A stretch of DNA of 64,000 nt from Polytrichum commune. Lineage: Eukaryota; Streptophyta; Polytrichopsida; Polytrichales; Polytrichaceae. Where the stretch lies: contig OX485806.1 of NCBI GenBank assembly GCA_950295325.1, positions 14,446,001 through 14,510,000 of the forward strand, given 5' to 3'. A program made the translations under genes and the position numbers. Below the pieces are notes generated by a model. It saw nothing but the letters and a program-made list of their open reading frames with translations, had not been told where the DNA came from and did not search any database. Positions 45,955-58,096 of the stretch are shown piece after piece. Numbering within the stretch: the stretch's first letter is position 1; each line of letters opens with the position of its first letter.

Positions 45955-46899
45955 TGTCGTTCCCACTGGTGAGGCGCGATTGCTGGTCACCGTGGGTTTG
46001 AAAGTTTAGGAGCCAATCTTTCAGACGTCAGATCGTGTTCTGACATCCCGTTTTACCCGTCCGAAGCCCGTGGTTTCTTATCACACTACCCTTACCCTTT
46101 ACCCATATAGAGCTGCAACATGATAGGTCGACGGGAAAGAGGTTGAAGATTAGAAGAAATTGAAGAAATTGAAGACTAGAAGACTAGAAGACTCGATTGA
46201 AAACCAGAAGACTCGATTGAAGACCAGAAGATTCGACGGGTCCGATAAAATCTAGATGCAGCCAGAAGCCCAGTGCTTTCCCAAGGCGGAACCCTCTCTA
46301 CCCGACAACGTTTATTTGTGAACAAAGTTTTGATGAGTTATTCATGTATGTGTAACTCGCTACAGGATAAAGAATGTGACAATTTATGTAGAGAGTCGAA
46401 TTTTAGGGTTGGAGATTGATTCATTGAACATATGAGGTTGGATGTAGATAGTAGATAGACGCACCAATTGGTTGTTGCTTGCTGAGGCATTTATGCTCAT
46501 AGCTGTACTTGGTAAATTTCATATCTCTACTTCATGAATTTGATAATGTAGTTAGTTTCTCATGTTCTCGTAAATAGACATTTTAACATAGGAGTTGATG
46601 AATTCAAGACCTTGATTCTATTTTGAGTCATGAATCTCGTATGCTAACAAAGAAAGGGCAAGGGCACATTCTTAATGGTCTTGAAAGCACAATGTTATCA
46701 GAACAAATAAACATGTGGCCATTTAAGTAAACGGAGAACAACTTCTACAACCTCAGAAGTCAACCTCACCTGCATGGGATCAAATATAGATTCCAACGCT
46801 GTCAATACTTTTGAATAGTATGTCCATCCCCAAAAACAATCCCAAGGCGTCGCAAGCCATTTGAAACTTATCTGAAGGCAGTACTGACTTTACAATCTT

Positions 46900-47890
46900 G
46901 TGCAATTCTACTCCCTTGCTCAAGAATCAAGCACAATTATCCTTTATTCATCTTCTGGCGATCTTCTGTTGTTCCCATACGTGACCTGCAAGAGTATTGA
47001 TCGTCGCACAATGTTTTCGAAGATGTCAATGGTCTCTCACATTGTGCTTGTTGGCATATTTCGAAAGCACCGCAACTCTTGTCCTTTAAAGAACAAATTG
47101 CCAGAGCTGGTATGCTGTGGCGCTCTTGGTTTGGTGTGACTTGCCGGTTAGTACTTTATTCTTATGCCTGTTACTTCGAAGAGTATACTGGACAGTGGCA
47201 AAATTTGTGGCGAACTCTATGCTCGGCAGTCTGAAAGTCTCGTTGAAAAAGTAAACTTCGAGGCATTGTTTTTTCTATTCTGACTTAAATTGACGCCGAA
47301 ACGTACAAATCGCCGAAACTAACGCATCTTCTGTCCTTCCAAGAACACATCTCGAGAGGTGCTGGCGAACATTACTGATGTGCTCTTGGGTTTGCGTAAC
47401 TCGCCGCTCAGTAGTTATTCTTGTGCCTATTACTTCGAAACCATACAGGATAGTCGCAAAACTTGTGGCAACTTCTATCTATGTTGGCAGTAGAAGAGCA
47501 ATAGATAATTGCCATCCCCATGCCTGATGGAAGAGACAGTGCAGTAGCCTAGGCTTCAATCCGGAATCAGGAACTTGGGAGCTAGTGTCTTTCGAAATAA
47601 GAGCAGTCTGAAATTCTCATTGATAATGTGAAATGCAAGGACATTCTTGTCGTTCTGACATGAATCGAAGCCCAAATGCACACATCGCAGATAGTAACGC
47701 AGTTTTGGCTCTTCAAAGAACAATTGTCCAAAGCTGCTGGCAAGCTTAAATGGCGTGCTCTTGATTTTGTGTGACTTGCAGGTCAGTACTTATTCACGTA
47801 CCTGTTACGTCGAGGAGAGTATATGACAGCGTCAGAATTTGTTGCAAATTCTATGTCGGGAGTGCGAGAGGGATGGCAAATTGCAATCGT
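46900..47890 (+). repeat. Diverged long tandem repeats
   Basis: Three similar blocks share GTGACTTGC.GGT.AGTACTTATTC, GCCTGTTACTTCGAAGAGTAT, GGCAAAATTTGTGGC.AACTC and CAAAGAACAATTG. The blocks start near 47137, 47393 and 47768. Spacing is uneven (about 256 and 375 bp) because the middle unit has gained a segment around 47500-47570. Reading frames differ between units, so it is taken as non-coding. Confidence 0.55.
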
Positions 47891-50800
47891 CATACTTGAT
47901 GTAAGAGTTAGTGCAGTACAAACGACAGGGCTCTTGCCACGAAACTTGCTCCACCCATTCCTCTTGCGAAGGGATGTCGCTCATCGACGTGCTACGTGGA
48001 GATTCAATGCCATCAACATACAAAAAATCTCAATATGAAGACCATCATAGCAATTCATCACCAATGCTGCTCTGCTCTCAGAAAGAGTTGCAAGAAAATA
48101 AAAGAATCAAAGTGCAAGAATATCATTGCTATGGCCACAACAAGCAATTGCACCTGCACTGGCTTGCGAGAAGCAAAAATCGAATTCACTTGTGCTTCCG
48201 CTTGCACCTCATCGCCTACCACCGCCCTCACTATCTCCGATGATTATGTGAGCTGTTTTAAGTCAATTTTGTGATGAACAAGACATAACTCACGTGCAAA
48301 CAATATTTGCGATGTGAGAGAGGCCTTGACAAATCATCCGCAATGGTAAGTGGAGTGACCCACCAAGAGGTCTTCGCAATTCTGATTGTCCACACCAGGG
48401 GTTTACTGTCTCCGAGGACCAACGAACCCTAACCCTTATAGGTGACGTGGCCGCCCCAGAGGGTGGCATTTCGGGAAGAGGCTATAAGCCTCCTCCTCGA
48501 TAATGGCTAATAAATTCAAGAGATTGCTAAGGTACTAAAACTAAATACAAAAGCTCTAAGAATGCAAATAAAGGACCACAACTACTAAGAAAACATACAA
48601 AAAAAAATTCAAAGCATAAACCAATAATAACCAATAATAACTCTCAAACAAACAAACCAACAATTACAAACACATATTCTTACATATGATGATAAACAAA
48701 AGAGGAAGAAGAGAGTGTCACAAAGGCCTTTTACGAAGTCCCTTGTGTGGATGGGTGGGACCAGAAGTGCTCATAGCTGCCCTTGTTAAGACTTGAGGCA
48801 TGTTTGTTGTGGGTAGCTAAACATATATAGATATAAAATTAACAACCTATTAGTCCGGATTTTAGTCATGATGAAAATAAGAGCCCTTAAACAAGGGGCG
48901 ATTTACACCAATATATATAATCTTAGAAACACATAAATAAATTTCATCTCACGAAGATGAAAGTCTGTTGCCTTGGACTTCCAGTTGAGAATACGTAGAC
49001 GTTGCAAAATCCAAGTTGTACACTCATACCAAATAACAATTTTCCATAACTTAGATTGGAGTGATGTAATGCACATTGAGACCTTCCATAATATGCAACG
49101 AGTTCATGTCTCACGTTCTTTTTGATATGTGTGTGTTGAGTACCAACATTATGAGAGAAGATTGAGTCACAATAGAGCACCTAAGAAGCAGCAAACACCA
49201 CCAAGAGGAAGAGGATCAACACCGAACTAGGAATGCAACACCGAAGAGAGTCGGAGCTCGGCCATGGAGTTCGGCCACGGGAATAGGCCCCTTACCGCGG
49301 AAATACGAGGAAGACGCGCGGTCTTAGGATCCCTTACCCGCGGTAGTAGGGTACCGGCAGCTTACAAAGGACTTTCTAGCATTTTATCAAAGGACTTTAA
49401 AGGGTTATATTATGGGCATATTAAGGGAGTATTAGGGATGTATTAGGAGTATATTAAGGATGAATTAGGAGGGTTATAAAGATATATTAGAGTATAGGAT
49501 TTTAAAGATGAATGTCTTTCCGAAGAACATGATTATGAAATTTTGTAGAAGCATGATTATGAATTATGTAAGAAATTTAGATTCGTATGATACAAAAACA
49601 TTATGAAGATGCATTATGAGCATATAGGACAAGGATAGATTCTACTAGTATGTTTAATACAAATCATTGGAATCAAGCAAATGTGAAGACTTGATTGAAT
49701 TCTCAAAAAGAATTACAATGTAGCCACGACAATGATATAGTAGAATCTTAGAGACTTGAACATTCAAATGGTGAAACGGTTATAACCGTTTAGGATAGGA
49801 ATCATCTACATATATCAAAGATAGTTAGTATCTATGAAAGTGGAAGTTAACAACCACTCTTAGTATAGATTTTGGATAGGAAGAAAAGACTATATAAGGG
49901 ATGCAATTTTAGGAGATCACACCTCATTTTCTACACAACGAAGTTATCTTAAATTTGAGTGTCAAGAATCACTTGAAGCTTTTGTAACTCTCCTCTCGAG
50001 GAACTTTTGCAATACACTTATCTTTTCTACAAATGCGTGTGATCTTTCTACCTCTCTCAATTTGAACTACGAGTCGACAATGGTACTTTGTAGCTTAAGT
50101 GATTGAGCAACCGAGAGTAGAGTAGATTGAGTAGACTCTTTTGAGAAAGAACTCAAAAGATAGTGTGAGGGTGAGAACAAAGCGCTCAAGACAAATTGGA
50201 GAATCAATGGGACTTTGAGAGAGATTGAATTGAGAAAGCGATTGTCAACTTGAATGAAGAAAACAAGATTATCTCTCAAAGCGGAACTTATCATTGATCT
50301 CCTCAAAATGGAATTATAAATATACATGTGATTGAATGATTGAAGAATTATATGCATGTTATGATTTAAGCAAAACAACTTAACGATTGCAACTCCTTCA
50401 AAAGAGAAGGAGCTTATTATTGAAAACTACATAATTGACTTATAAGTATTATACATATTATACTACATATTGATTGTTGAACTTATGATTAACAAGAATG
50501 ATGAAGACATTAATTCATAGCAAAGTTTGAATATATATGAATGAAGTAATATTGATATAAGATAATCTACTTACTACAATTGTTATTGAAACTTCTTACT
50601 TTAATATCCTTTGTGAGTTGTTGGATGTCATTACAATTTGAAGATTATCTATTCAAGAGAAGATCTCTCTCTCTCTTGAGCAAAACTCAAAAGAGATAGG
50701 TTTATCTTCTCGTTATCAAGAAACACTTTGTAGTAAAAGTGTTTCTTCTCTTAAAATACTTTGTGAGTTGTTGGATGTCATTAACAATCAAAGAGGAGTT

Positions 50801-52151
50801 CTTTCTCTTGAATAAACCTCAAGAGAGTTATAATTATTCTTATCATTAAAACACTTTGAATGTTAAACGTGACATTGCAAAACAATCAATGATGTGTTCA
50901 TGAAATTATAACTACTATATGCATACATGTCAAGATACAATATTATAAGTAGTAACACTTGAATTTAAAAAGGAAGACTCAAGAATATTAGATCTTCTTC
51001 ATCATTATAAGATTATTATCATTTGTGTGATTAATGTTTATGAACTACTAACATTAAGGATTCATACAATTTATTGAATACTATATTATTATCAAGGATA
51101 TTGTTACACCTCTTGAAGCTTTCTTTAAATCTAATGGTTCTTATTATCAATGATGCCTTACATTGAGAGTAAGAATTAAGATAATGAGATTGTGTTCACT
51201 CCAATAATTATATTCATATCATAAGGAGAAGAGAGAGATTATTAATTAGAGACCAAACATATTAATGAGGCACGGTAGTTCTTAAGCGAATATAAATTTA
51301 CGTGATGTCTCACCGTGAGTCTTCTTGAGCTAAATTGCAAGGGAACGACCCACGGGGTGCATCAGTGTGTAGCATGTGGATGTCACAAGTCTTTTCAGGT
51401 CTGCAATGAAACTTTGGGTAAAAAAGAAAATTTGTTTTTGTAGGTGTTATAGATCTTGGGTGTGATGGAGTTGAATAAACTTGTAAGCAAATTTATAACT
51501 TATTATAATAATTTTGTGAGTCGATTGATTCAATGCCCTTATTGGTGAGAACCTCGAGGTTTGTAAATTTTCAGTGAATGGTGAGGGGCTTGACAATTGC
51601 AAGGTTGTATAGGGGGGTGCTATCATGTGAGCAATGAGCGGTAAGTAGTGAGCAGTGAGGGACAAAAAATATTTGGAATTACACCCAAAGTTATCCTATA
51701 ACTGTGGTATTTTGGCATAATTGGTTTCATAATTCTTTGTAATAATAGAGGTGGGGAGTGTAAACAAAAAGCAATAAACCTAATAAATCTCTTACAATTT
51801 TTTTCCAAAATCAATAACTACAAGATTGGCATGAGGATTTCATGATGAATCTTAATGTTGTTGCCAAATTCAACAAAACAAATGGAAACACATTCCAAGT
51901 ATTGAGAAATGAAGTGACAAAGGCGTTGGGGTGGAAAGAAACTATGTTATTTGGGCTTATTATCTAGTAATAAGAGGGGTTTGCTCATATAAAATCAATG
52001 TACACTAGTTGTGGTAATTGAAAACAATACAAAGCAATGGCCTCAAGTTTTTAGTTTTATTGGAATACCAAATTCAATGTCATTCACGTTCCAAACCAAC
52101 CACATCCAATCCAATCCAATCAATCATATGGTGGATGATATTGTCAACTAT
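47891..52151 (+). other. AT-rich region with weak retroelement-like signs, no gene
   Basis: No coding sequence is supported. A TATATAAGGG box lies at 49891, followed by a leader-like stretch. TTTGTGAGTTGTTGGATGTC recurs near 50608 and 50759 (about 150-bp direct repeat), and CTTTGTAGTAAAAG sits inside a small hairpin near 50725. A G/C-rich patch lies at 49210-49360 and another at 48390-48500. These could be remnants of LTR elements, but no primer-binding site, polypurine tract pair or long terminal repeats could be shown. Confidence 0.35.
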
Positions 52152-55100
52152 CTAAATGACCCTATCGTCTTCCGATGCCTCTAAATGAAACAACATTTCC
52201 ACATTGGGATTAAACTTGCGAGACTTTGGACGATGTGTAGGTGTTGATGTTGCCGTTTGTGCAAGAGCAACGCTCTCCGCATATACGGGAAGCAACAGTG
52301 ACCTAGGAGGGGATGATAGTTGCTCCATTATCTTGCCAACACTGCATTTAAATATATATAATGATGGTTAGTTACTATGACGATACACAAACTCTCAAAA
52401 ATCAATAAATTCAAATAGGATGGACAAAACTCACGTACTCAAACGTGATTTCCTTGCTACTTTGCGAGGAGGTTCATCATCCTCCTCCAATGAGGGTGGT
52501 TGTGATGACTGACCAATTACGGGGTTTTTAGATGAGAACTCCCGAAGTGGTTGAAGTAGGTTCTTGAAAATAAGTTCATCTGCCTCATAAGCAACAAGAT
52601 GGCGTCCACTTTTACGACATGCGTGAACAGAGGCACTTGAAATGAAGTTTAAGAATACAAAATATTTAGTATATGTTCTATAAGCATTACAATGGATAGT
52701 AGAAAATTTATTGAAACATTAAATTAGACATATTGAATATAGATGGTAAACCTACCGGTAGAATCTGTGACATCAATGACCACCCCTCCAGGCTTACATA
52801 AAGCTTCAATAAATATCTGCATGAAGATAGGATGTTTTTTACGAGCACCTCGCCAAGGCACAAAACCATTCATTAGTTGATTTTTCTCAGTTGTGTAGTT
52901 AAAATAGATATCGTCTTCACCAATACATACACCTTGCTTTTCGAACTCAATATTTTTGTTGAATACTACTTTCACATGCGCATTCTTCTCACGGCAATAT
53001 AACAAAATTCGAAATTTGCGTGACTGCCACAAACAAACAATGCACACATATTAGTATAAATTATATAATGTTTTATGAATAAATTCAAACTGTATTAAAA
53101 TTATTGAAGAAAGAATTGTATACTTACCGTGGAAGAAGCATTGACACCAGAGCACAACTTCATGCCATTGATACCCCACCAATCTCTTAATAAAGTGAAG
53201 CCGTAAGTAGTCGAATATGTACGAACATCTTGACGTACATCTTTGCATTCTGGAATGAAAATGCGAACTCAAATATTGCTTCAACTTCTGTAGTGTTATG
53301 CTTATTCCATTTTGGAACGACAGAGGGAGGAGAAGAAATATGCGGGACATGAAGACCTTCAGGCAAGTCCGCGATTAATAAATCAAAACCTCGGTGCGGA
53401 CATGTATTGCTGGATACATATGTAGATCTCAAATCATCAAACTGTTGCACACAACAACAAAAAATCAATATCACTTGTACTTGAACCTTAATCATAAGTC
53501 TTTCCAAAATGATAGAGTGAAAAAAAATGTTAGCAAAATACTTACTTGTTTAACAAATTCGTTTGTTTTCAACAACACTCCATGAGATGCTTCAGTCACG
53601 ATGTTATAAATAGAAGTATTCTCCAACATAACTTGAGTAGATGTTTGAGATAATACTTCTTTGGTAGATATCCCAGTCATTTGCATATGTACTTAAACTC
53701 GCATGTTCTTGTGCTCCACATGTTCCTGAGACTTGATTCTCTTGAGAAGGAGTGACAGTCATTTTTTAAAAACGTTTGCGTTTTCCACTAAATTCTGGAA
53801 TTACATTAGAAATAACTTTTGTAGGAATTAGTTTCGAAATGAAAACATCATCGGCAACATAGTCTCTTTCTTTTTCCTCTTCTGCAGTACAAAATGTGAG
53901 CGGACACTCTAAAAACTAAGGGCATGATTGCAAAATGATTCAAGGCCATTTTTGTATATTAGATGCCTTAAAGATGCAAAAATCACTGAATTTGTCAACC
54001 CACGCCGCCAAATATTGAGGCAAATTTTGTTCGAGAATTGCGCCCTTTACCACCAATTCAAGTCGTAAATATCTACAAACAATTTCAATCAAGATTAAAA
54101 CTAATTTAAAATCAAATAACCATGAAGTGAAAAAAAAAATATATAATTCAACAACACCTAAAATAAAACATTACAAAGAACATAATAACATCTTTAAGTG
54201 TATCAAAATATTGAACATGTAAAGAACACGTTTGATGATTGAATCTGCTTCGGGAATTTTCGTAAGCTGGGTAGATTTTGTGAATGATGGATTTCTTTTT
54301 ATTATTGTTTAAAATGTTTTTTCCCATAATAAAACTCTCCACTTTTCAATATAATCCGGAAGCGATAACGCGCCAATATTCAATACGATACTTCCCATCT
54401 CATCTTTCATTGATTCAAACTCACTGACAATGGATGCTTTCAACTAAACATGAATACATCAGTACATTAATATATCAACATATCAATACAACAACATATC
54501 AATATAAAAAACCAAACTTTAAAAAATTTACTTGCTATTAATTAAATATAAGTACCTGAGCCCAAAATGATGCTTTTGACAACCATATGTCTAGTTCAGA
54601 ATCTTTCGTATCATTTGAAGTCAAATGTAGGGAAGTCCGAAACATAGGACTAGAATTCCACCATTTAAGCCATCTGGCTTTGAAATGGCCAGGTACACGA
54701 GTAGTGGCTATTTTTTGAAGTTTTTCCAATGTGAGGTTTGGTTTAGAGTTGGATGTCCAATGTTTATTAATCTGCATAAAAAAATATGTACAAATCAAAA
54801 CCAAATATAATAAAATATATTAAAATAATTTTACAAATATTTGCATAAGAATATACCTCCAACATGAAATCATCTCCATTTGCGGGATCCGAGACTGCGA
54901 GCAACTTATCAAATTCTTTTTTCTAACCGATCTGACAATCAAAGCTGTAGCTTTGGTCATTTCCTCCCATTCTCCTTTTGCAGATTGTTTTTTTATCGGA
55001 GTTTTCTCTTTGTACAACCTAGATGCCTCATCCGTAGCAGCCACCACCTCTCTTTGTAGGTAATAATCATAAACCAACACCAATTACATACTAAAATTTT

Positions 55101-56074
55101 TGAACCAAACATCAAAACATACAAAAATTGAAATGTGTATCTTATAAACCAAGGTAGCAAACACATCGATTGTCAAAGGGTACCACGTAGTCTTCGATTT
55201 TTTTTTCAAACAATTTGCGTAGTCTTCAGAAGAAATTAGCTTTTTGAATTCAACAAGCTTCAAAATGCCTATGTTGCGAATGCGATGGATCTTGTGGGGT
55301 AAATTGGTCTTCATGTGATCGTGCTCAGTGGATCTGAAATGCATACAACACACAAATCGTCAAAAATAAAATGAAACTAAAAGAATTATCAAATAACATT
55401 GCAAGGTACGATTTGTACTTACCGGTTAACATCATTCATAGCATCGAAGAGCACTCCGACTAAACCTTTCGGATCCAAAAAAATGCAATCCACTGAATAA
55501 TGCCAACACTCTTCATTGGAATGATGACGTTCAATGTGGCGTAGCCATGCTGTCACTCGATGGTTACCCTCCCACACATAAAACATTTTGCCTTTGAATT
55601 TTAGTAAGTCTTTGTCCTTATCCAATTTTTCCTCAAAACAATGATTTGCACATTGCCAATGTTGGTTCCAAGAGCTAACTGTCTCATCTTTAACATCAAG
55701 ACAAGAACCATCATTTTTGGCAATCGACACATACAACACACGATCACCTTCCCTGTAGCCATTGGAAAATTCGTTTTCCAATAATTGAACATATCCCTCA
55801 AGGATTGGTCTAACCAACGGTAAAACCACAAGACGGCACAATGGAACAAATAATCGCGATTTTGCATGTGGAGTTGGTTAATGATAGAATTAAAATCTGT
55901 TATTTTCAGCCTTCGGGCATCCAACTCCTTGTCTTCCAAAACCTGAAATCAACATCCACATGCCAACAAAAATTTATGTGAAAATCATATAACAAACATT
56001 CTTGAACTTACATATAAAAAATCTTGAACTTCAAAAAGATAAAAGAAAACTTTTACGATGTTAAGATGCAACAT
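52152..56074 (-). pseudogene. ParB-like / beta-class DNA methylase-like gene, multi-exon, disrupted
   Basis: Exons read on the minus strand: 56074-56012, 55942-55423, 55333-55141, 55090-54857, 54771-54556, 54443-about 54175, 54072-53546, 53441-53128, 53023-52752, 52635-52435, 52341-52152. The N-terminal part (exons 1-3) holds RRLKITDFNSIINQL and, near 55545, MFYVWEGNHRVTAWLRHIE, like the EGNHR block of ParB/sulfiredoxin-fold proteins. Exon 8 has FDLLIADLPEGLHVP at the place of a (D/N)PPY catalytic motif. Exons 9-10 join as KPGGVVIDVTDSTGSASVHA then GRHLVAYEAD, which is SAM motif I and its following strand. Order IV then I is that of beta-class N6-adenine/N4-cytosine methylases. The gene is damaged: one-base shifts in exons 2, 4 (two), 7 and 8, stops in exons 6 and 7, and GT-to-AT at the exon 3 donor (55140). 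The last three exons are clean. A ParB-methylase fusion is known mainly from bacteria and phages. Confidence 0.7.
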
Positions 56075-56135
56075 GTTGGACTTGGAAATATTAGGATTGG
56101 AACCAACTCCGTTCCAAAATATACAAGTTAAGTTT

Positions 56136-56326
56136 GGGGAGATTTTTGGGCATAATGGCTTGAGATCCTACTGTTTGCAAGTCCAACCGGTTACATGTTA
56201 AAGTACTCTCTTTTACAAATAAATAAATTAGGGTATTATTTATAAATTCCTCGAAAACAATTAGTAATCAACCGCAATATTGAACTTCAACCAGCTTTCT
56301 CAAACGAACTGGTTGATCTGTACTTT
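56136..56326 (+). repeat. Foldback arm, diverged third copy
   Basis: From GGGGAGATTTTTGGGCATAA at about 56138 to CTGGTTGATCTGTAC this stretch parallels the right arm at 62395-62590 in the same orientation (GAGATCCTA, AAGTCCAAC, TATAAATTCCTC, TTGAACTTCAACC), but is shorter and more diverged. It abuts the inverted copy that follows, so 56136-56635 by itself is an inverted repeat. It lies about 60 bp before the first exon of the ParB/methylase-like gene. Confidence 0.6.
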
Positions 56327-56331
56327 AGTAG

Positions 56332-56635
56332 TGATTGGGGAGATTTTTGGGCAGGTTAGGTTGATTTCCTACTGTTTGGAAGTAAGTCCCACTAATTACA
56401 GGTTGACATCAATTATCGGGGAAAACCGGCAGTTAGTTACAGATGAACTGGTTGAGTTTGATAAATAACCTGTTGAAGTTCAAGATTGCCGGAAAATTAC
56501 CGATCAGTTGAGAGGAATTTATAGAATATAGCTCCATTACTATTTAGGAAAACTGGAGGATGTCAACATGCAACCAGTTGGACTTGCAAACTCTAGGATC
56601 ACAGTCGTTTATGCCCAAAAATCTTCCCGATCACT
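56332..56635 (-). repeat. Left long inverted arm (partner 62387-62691)
   Basis: The reverse complement of this 304-bp segment aligns along its full length with 62387-62691 at roughly 90% or better by eye, with few gaps (shared blocks CTGATCGGTAATTTTCCGGC, CTTGAACTTCAACAGGTTAT, CCTGCCCAAAAATCTCCCCA). The arms lie outside the hAT element and therefore predate its insertion. Confidence 0.85.
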
Positions 56636-56652
56636 GGTTGTACAATCCTCCA

Positions 56653-56766
56653 TATGCCCAAAAATTTGCCCCCTCCCCTACCATCCACCCACACTATGGC
56701 AAAATTCTGTCAGTTGTACTTTCGGCGCCGAAGGTACAACTGACAGAATTCTGCCATAGTGTGGGT
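56653..56766. repeat. Near-perfect palindrome, interrupted by the hAT
   Basis: The centre is between 56726 and 56727 (CGGC|GCCG). Bases 56692-56761 form a 70-bp hairpin with about one mismatch. With the hAT removed, the right arm continues at 62044-62077 and matches 56653-56686, extending the palindrome to about 150 bp. Such a sequence can extrude a cruciform. It begins CACTA and ends TAGTG, but the inverted symmetry continues past these points. Confidence 0.85.
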
Positions 56767-58096
56767 CAGCCCTTTTTTTTTAGGCGAAAAATTGCCAGAA
56801 AATGATAATTTAATGGAGCTGGTGACACCTGTGTGTTAATAAGTGGGAGGGAATGATGAGGAAATCGCCGAATTCCCACCATCATCAGCCCTCATTAGGC
56901 CAAATCCCCACGGCGAATACATCATTAGTAGCCACCTGCCACCCGCCAAATCCGATCACCCGTAAAGGTCCCTCGCCGCCTCCCGCCACGAAAATGTCTC
57001 TGTCTCGCCGCCTTCCATCCGTTTATGTTAGCTCCCTCGCCCCTTACCATTGGTGTCTTCTGTTGAGCTCGCCAACATCCTCCGCGTTCATCGCACTCCG
57101 TCGCTCTCCTTCACTCGCCTCCTTCGTCGTTCATCACTCTCTGTCCTCGCCATTTACTTCCCTTCCCTTCATTGCGCGTCGCCAACTGCAACTCCTAAGG
57201 CTACCTCTTAACTTTGCTTCAATGTTTTTCCCCTTGCACATCACATCATACTCAAACCCCGCTACAATTTCGTGAACAATCAGTGTGCTTGGATTGAATT
57301 GTTGCAATTCTGTGTGTTTTGGGTTGTGTTGCAAATTGCAATGGACATTGTTGATTGTTCTGTAGGTTCACTACTTAAGGGTCACTCAGAATTCTCTGAT
57401 TCACCAATGCTCTGTATGCTTCCAGTGTTTCTTGATCATCTGTGGGTTTGCGCATTGGGGTTGGGGATTTACTTGCATCAATTTGGTTTAACTGCATCAA
57501 CTCAGGGTTGGGGATTCACTTGCATCAATTGGGTTGGGAATTCACTTGCATCAACTCAGGGTTTGCGCATTGGGGTTGGGGATTCACTTGCATCAATTGG
57601 GTGGATTTGTGGGTTTAGTGGTTGTGGGTTTCGGCGATTGGTTTACTTGATAGTTTGGGGGTCTTGGGATTCAGCGATTGGTGTTCTTGTGGGTTTTGGG
57701 TTTTGGGTTAGGGTTTTGTGGGTTGTGGGTTGTGGGTTGTGGGTTAAGGGTGCACCAGTTCGCCGAGGGAGGTGGATCGCCAACGCGCATCGTCCGAGGG
57801 AGGTGGATCGCCTCGATTGGTGCGATCGGTGATTCGGTGTACTTCTGGGTTTTGGGTTTTGGGTTGTTTGTTGTGGCTTGTGGCTTGTAGGTGGATTTCG
57901 ACGATCGGTTGACTCTGGACTCTGGAGGTGGATTTCGGTGATTTGACGAGGGAGGTTTTGGGTGGATTTGACGAGGGAGGTTTTCGGTGATTGGACTCTG
58001 GAGGTGATCTGTTTAGGGGGGCGATTTGTGTTTGCTTCTGTGATTGGAGATAGGGAGGTTTACTTCTTGGAGGCGAGGGAGGTTCAGGGCGTGCTC

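Noticed and set aside
49210..51370. LTR retrotransposon suggested by TATATAAGGG and leader-like sequence
   Set aside because: No paired long terminal repeats, primer-binding site or gag/pol coding found.
55086..55140. U12-type AT-AC intron after exon 3 of the ParB/methylase-like gene
   Set aside because: The sequence starts ATACAC rather than ATATCC and ends in AG; a mutated GT donor is simpler in a gene with other damage.
56692..56761. Palindrome beginning CACTA and ending TAGTG, as a mini CACTA transposon
   Set aside because: The inverted symmetry continues beyond these bases (CCATCCACCCA against TGGGTGGATGG), and no 3-bp target duplication can be shown.
57272..57832. 186-codon plus frame inside the hAT
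   Set aside because: It consists of repeated Gly/Val/Trp-rich readings of GGGTTGGGGATT-type repeats in the transposon leader.
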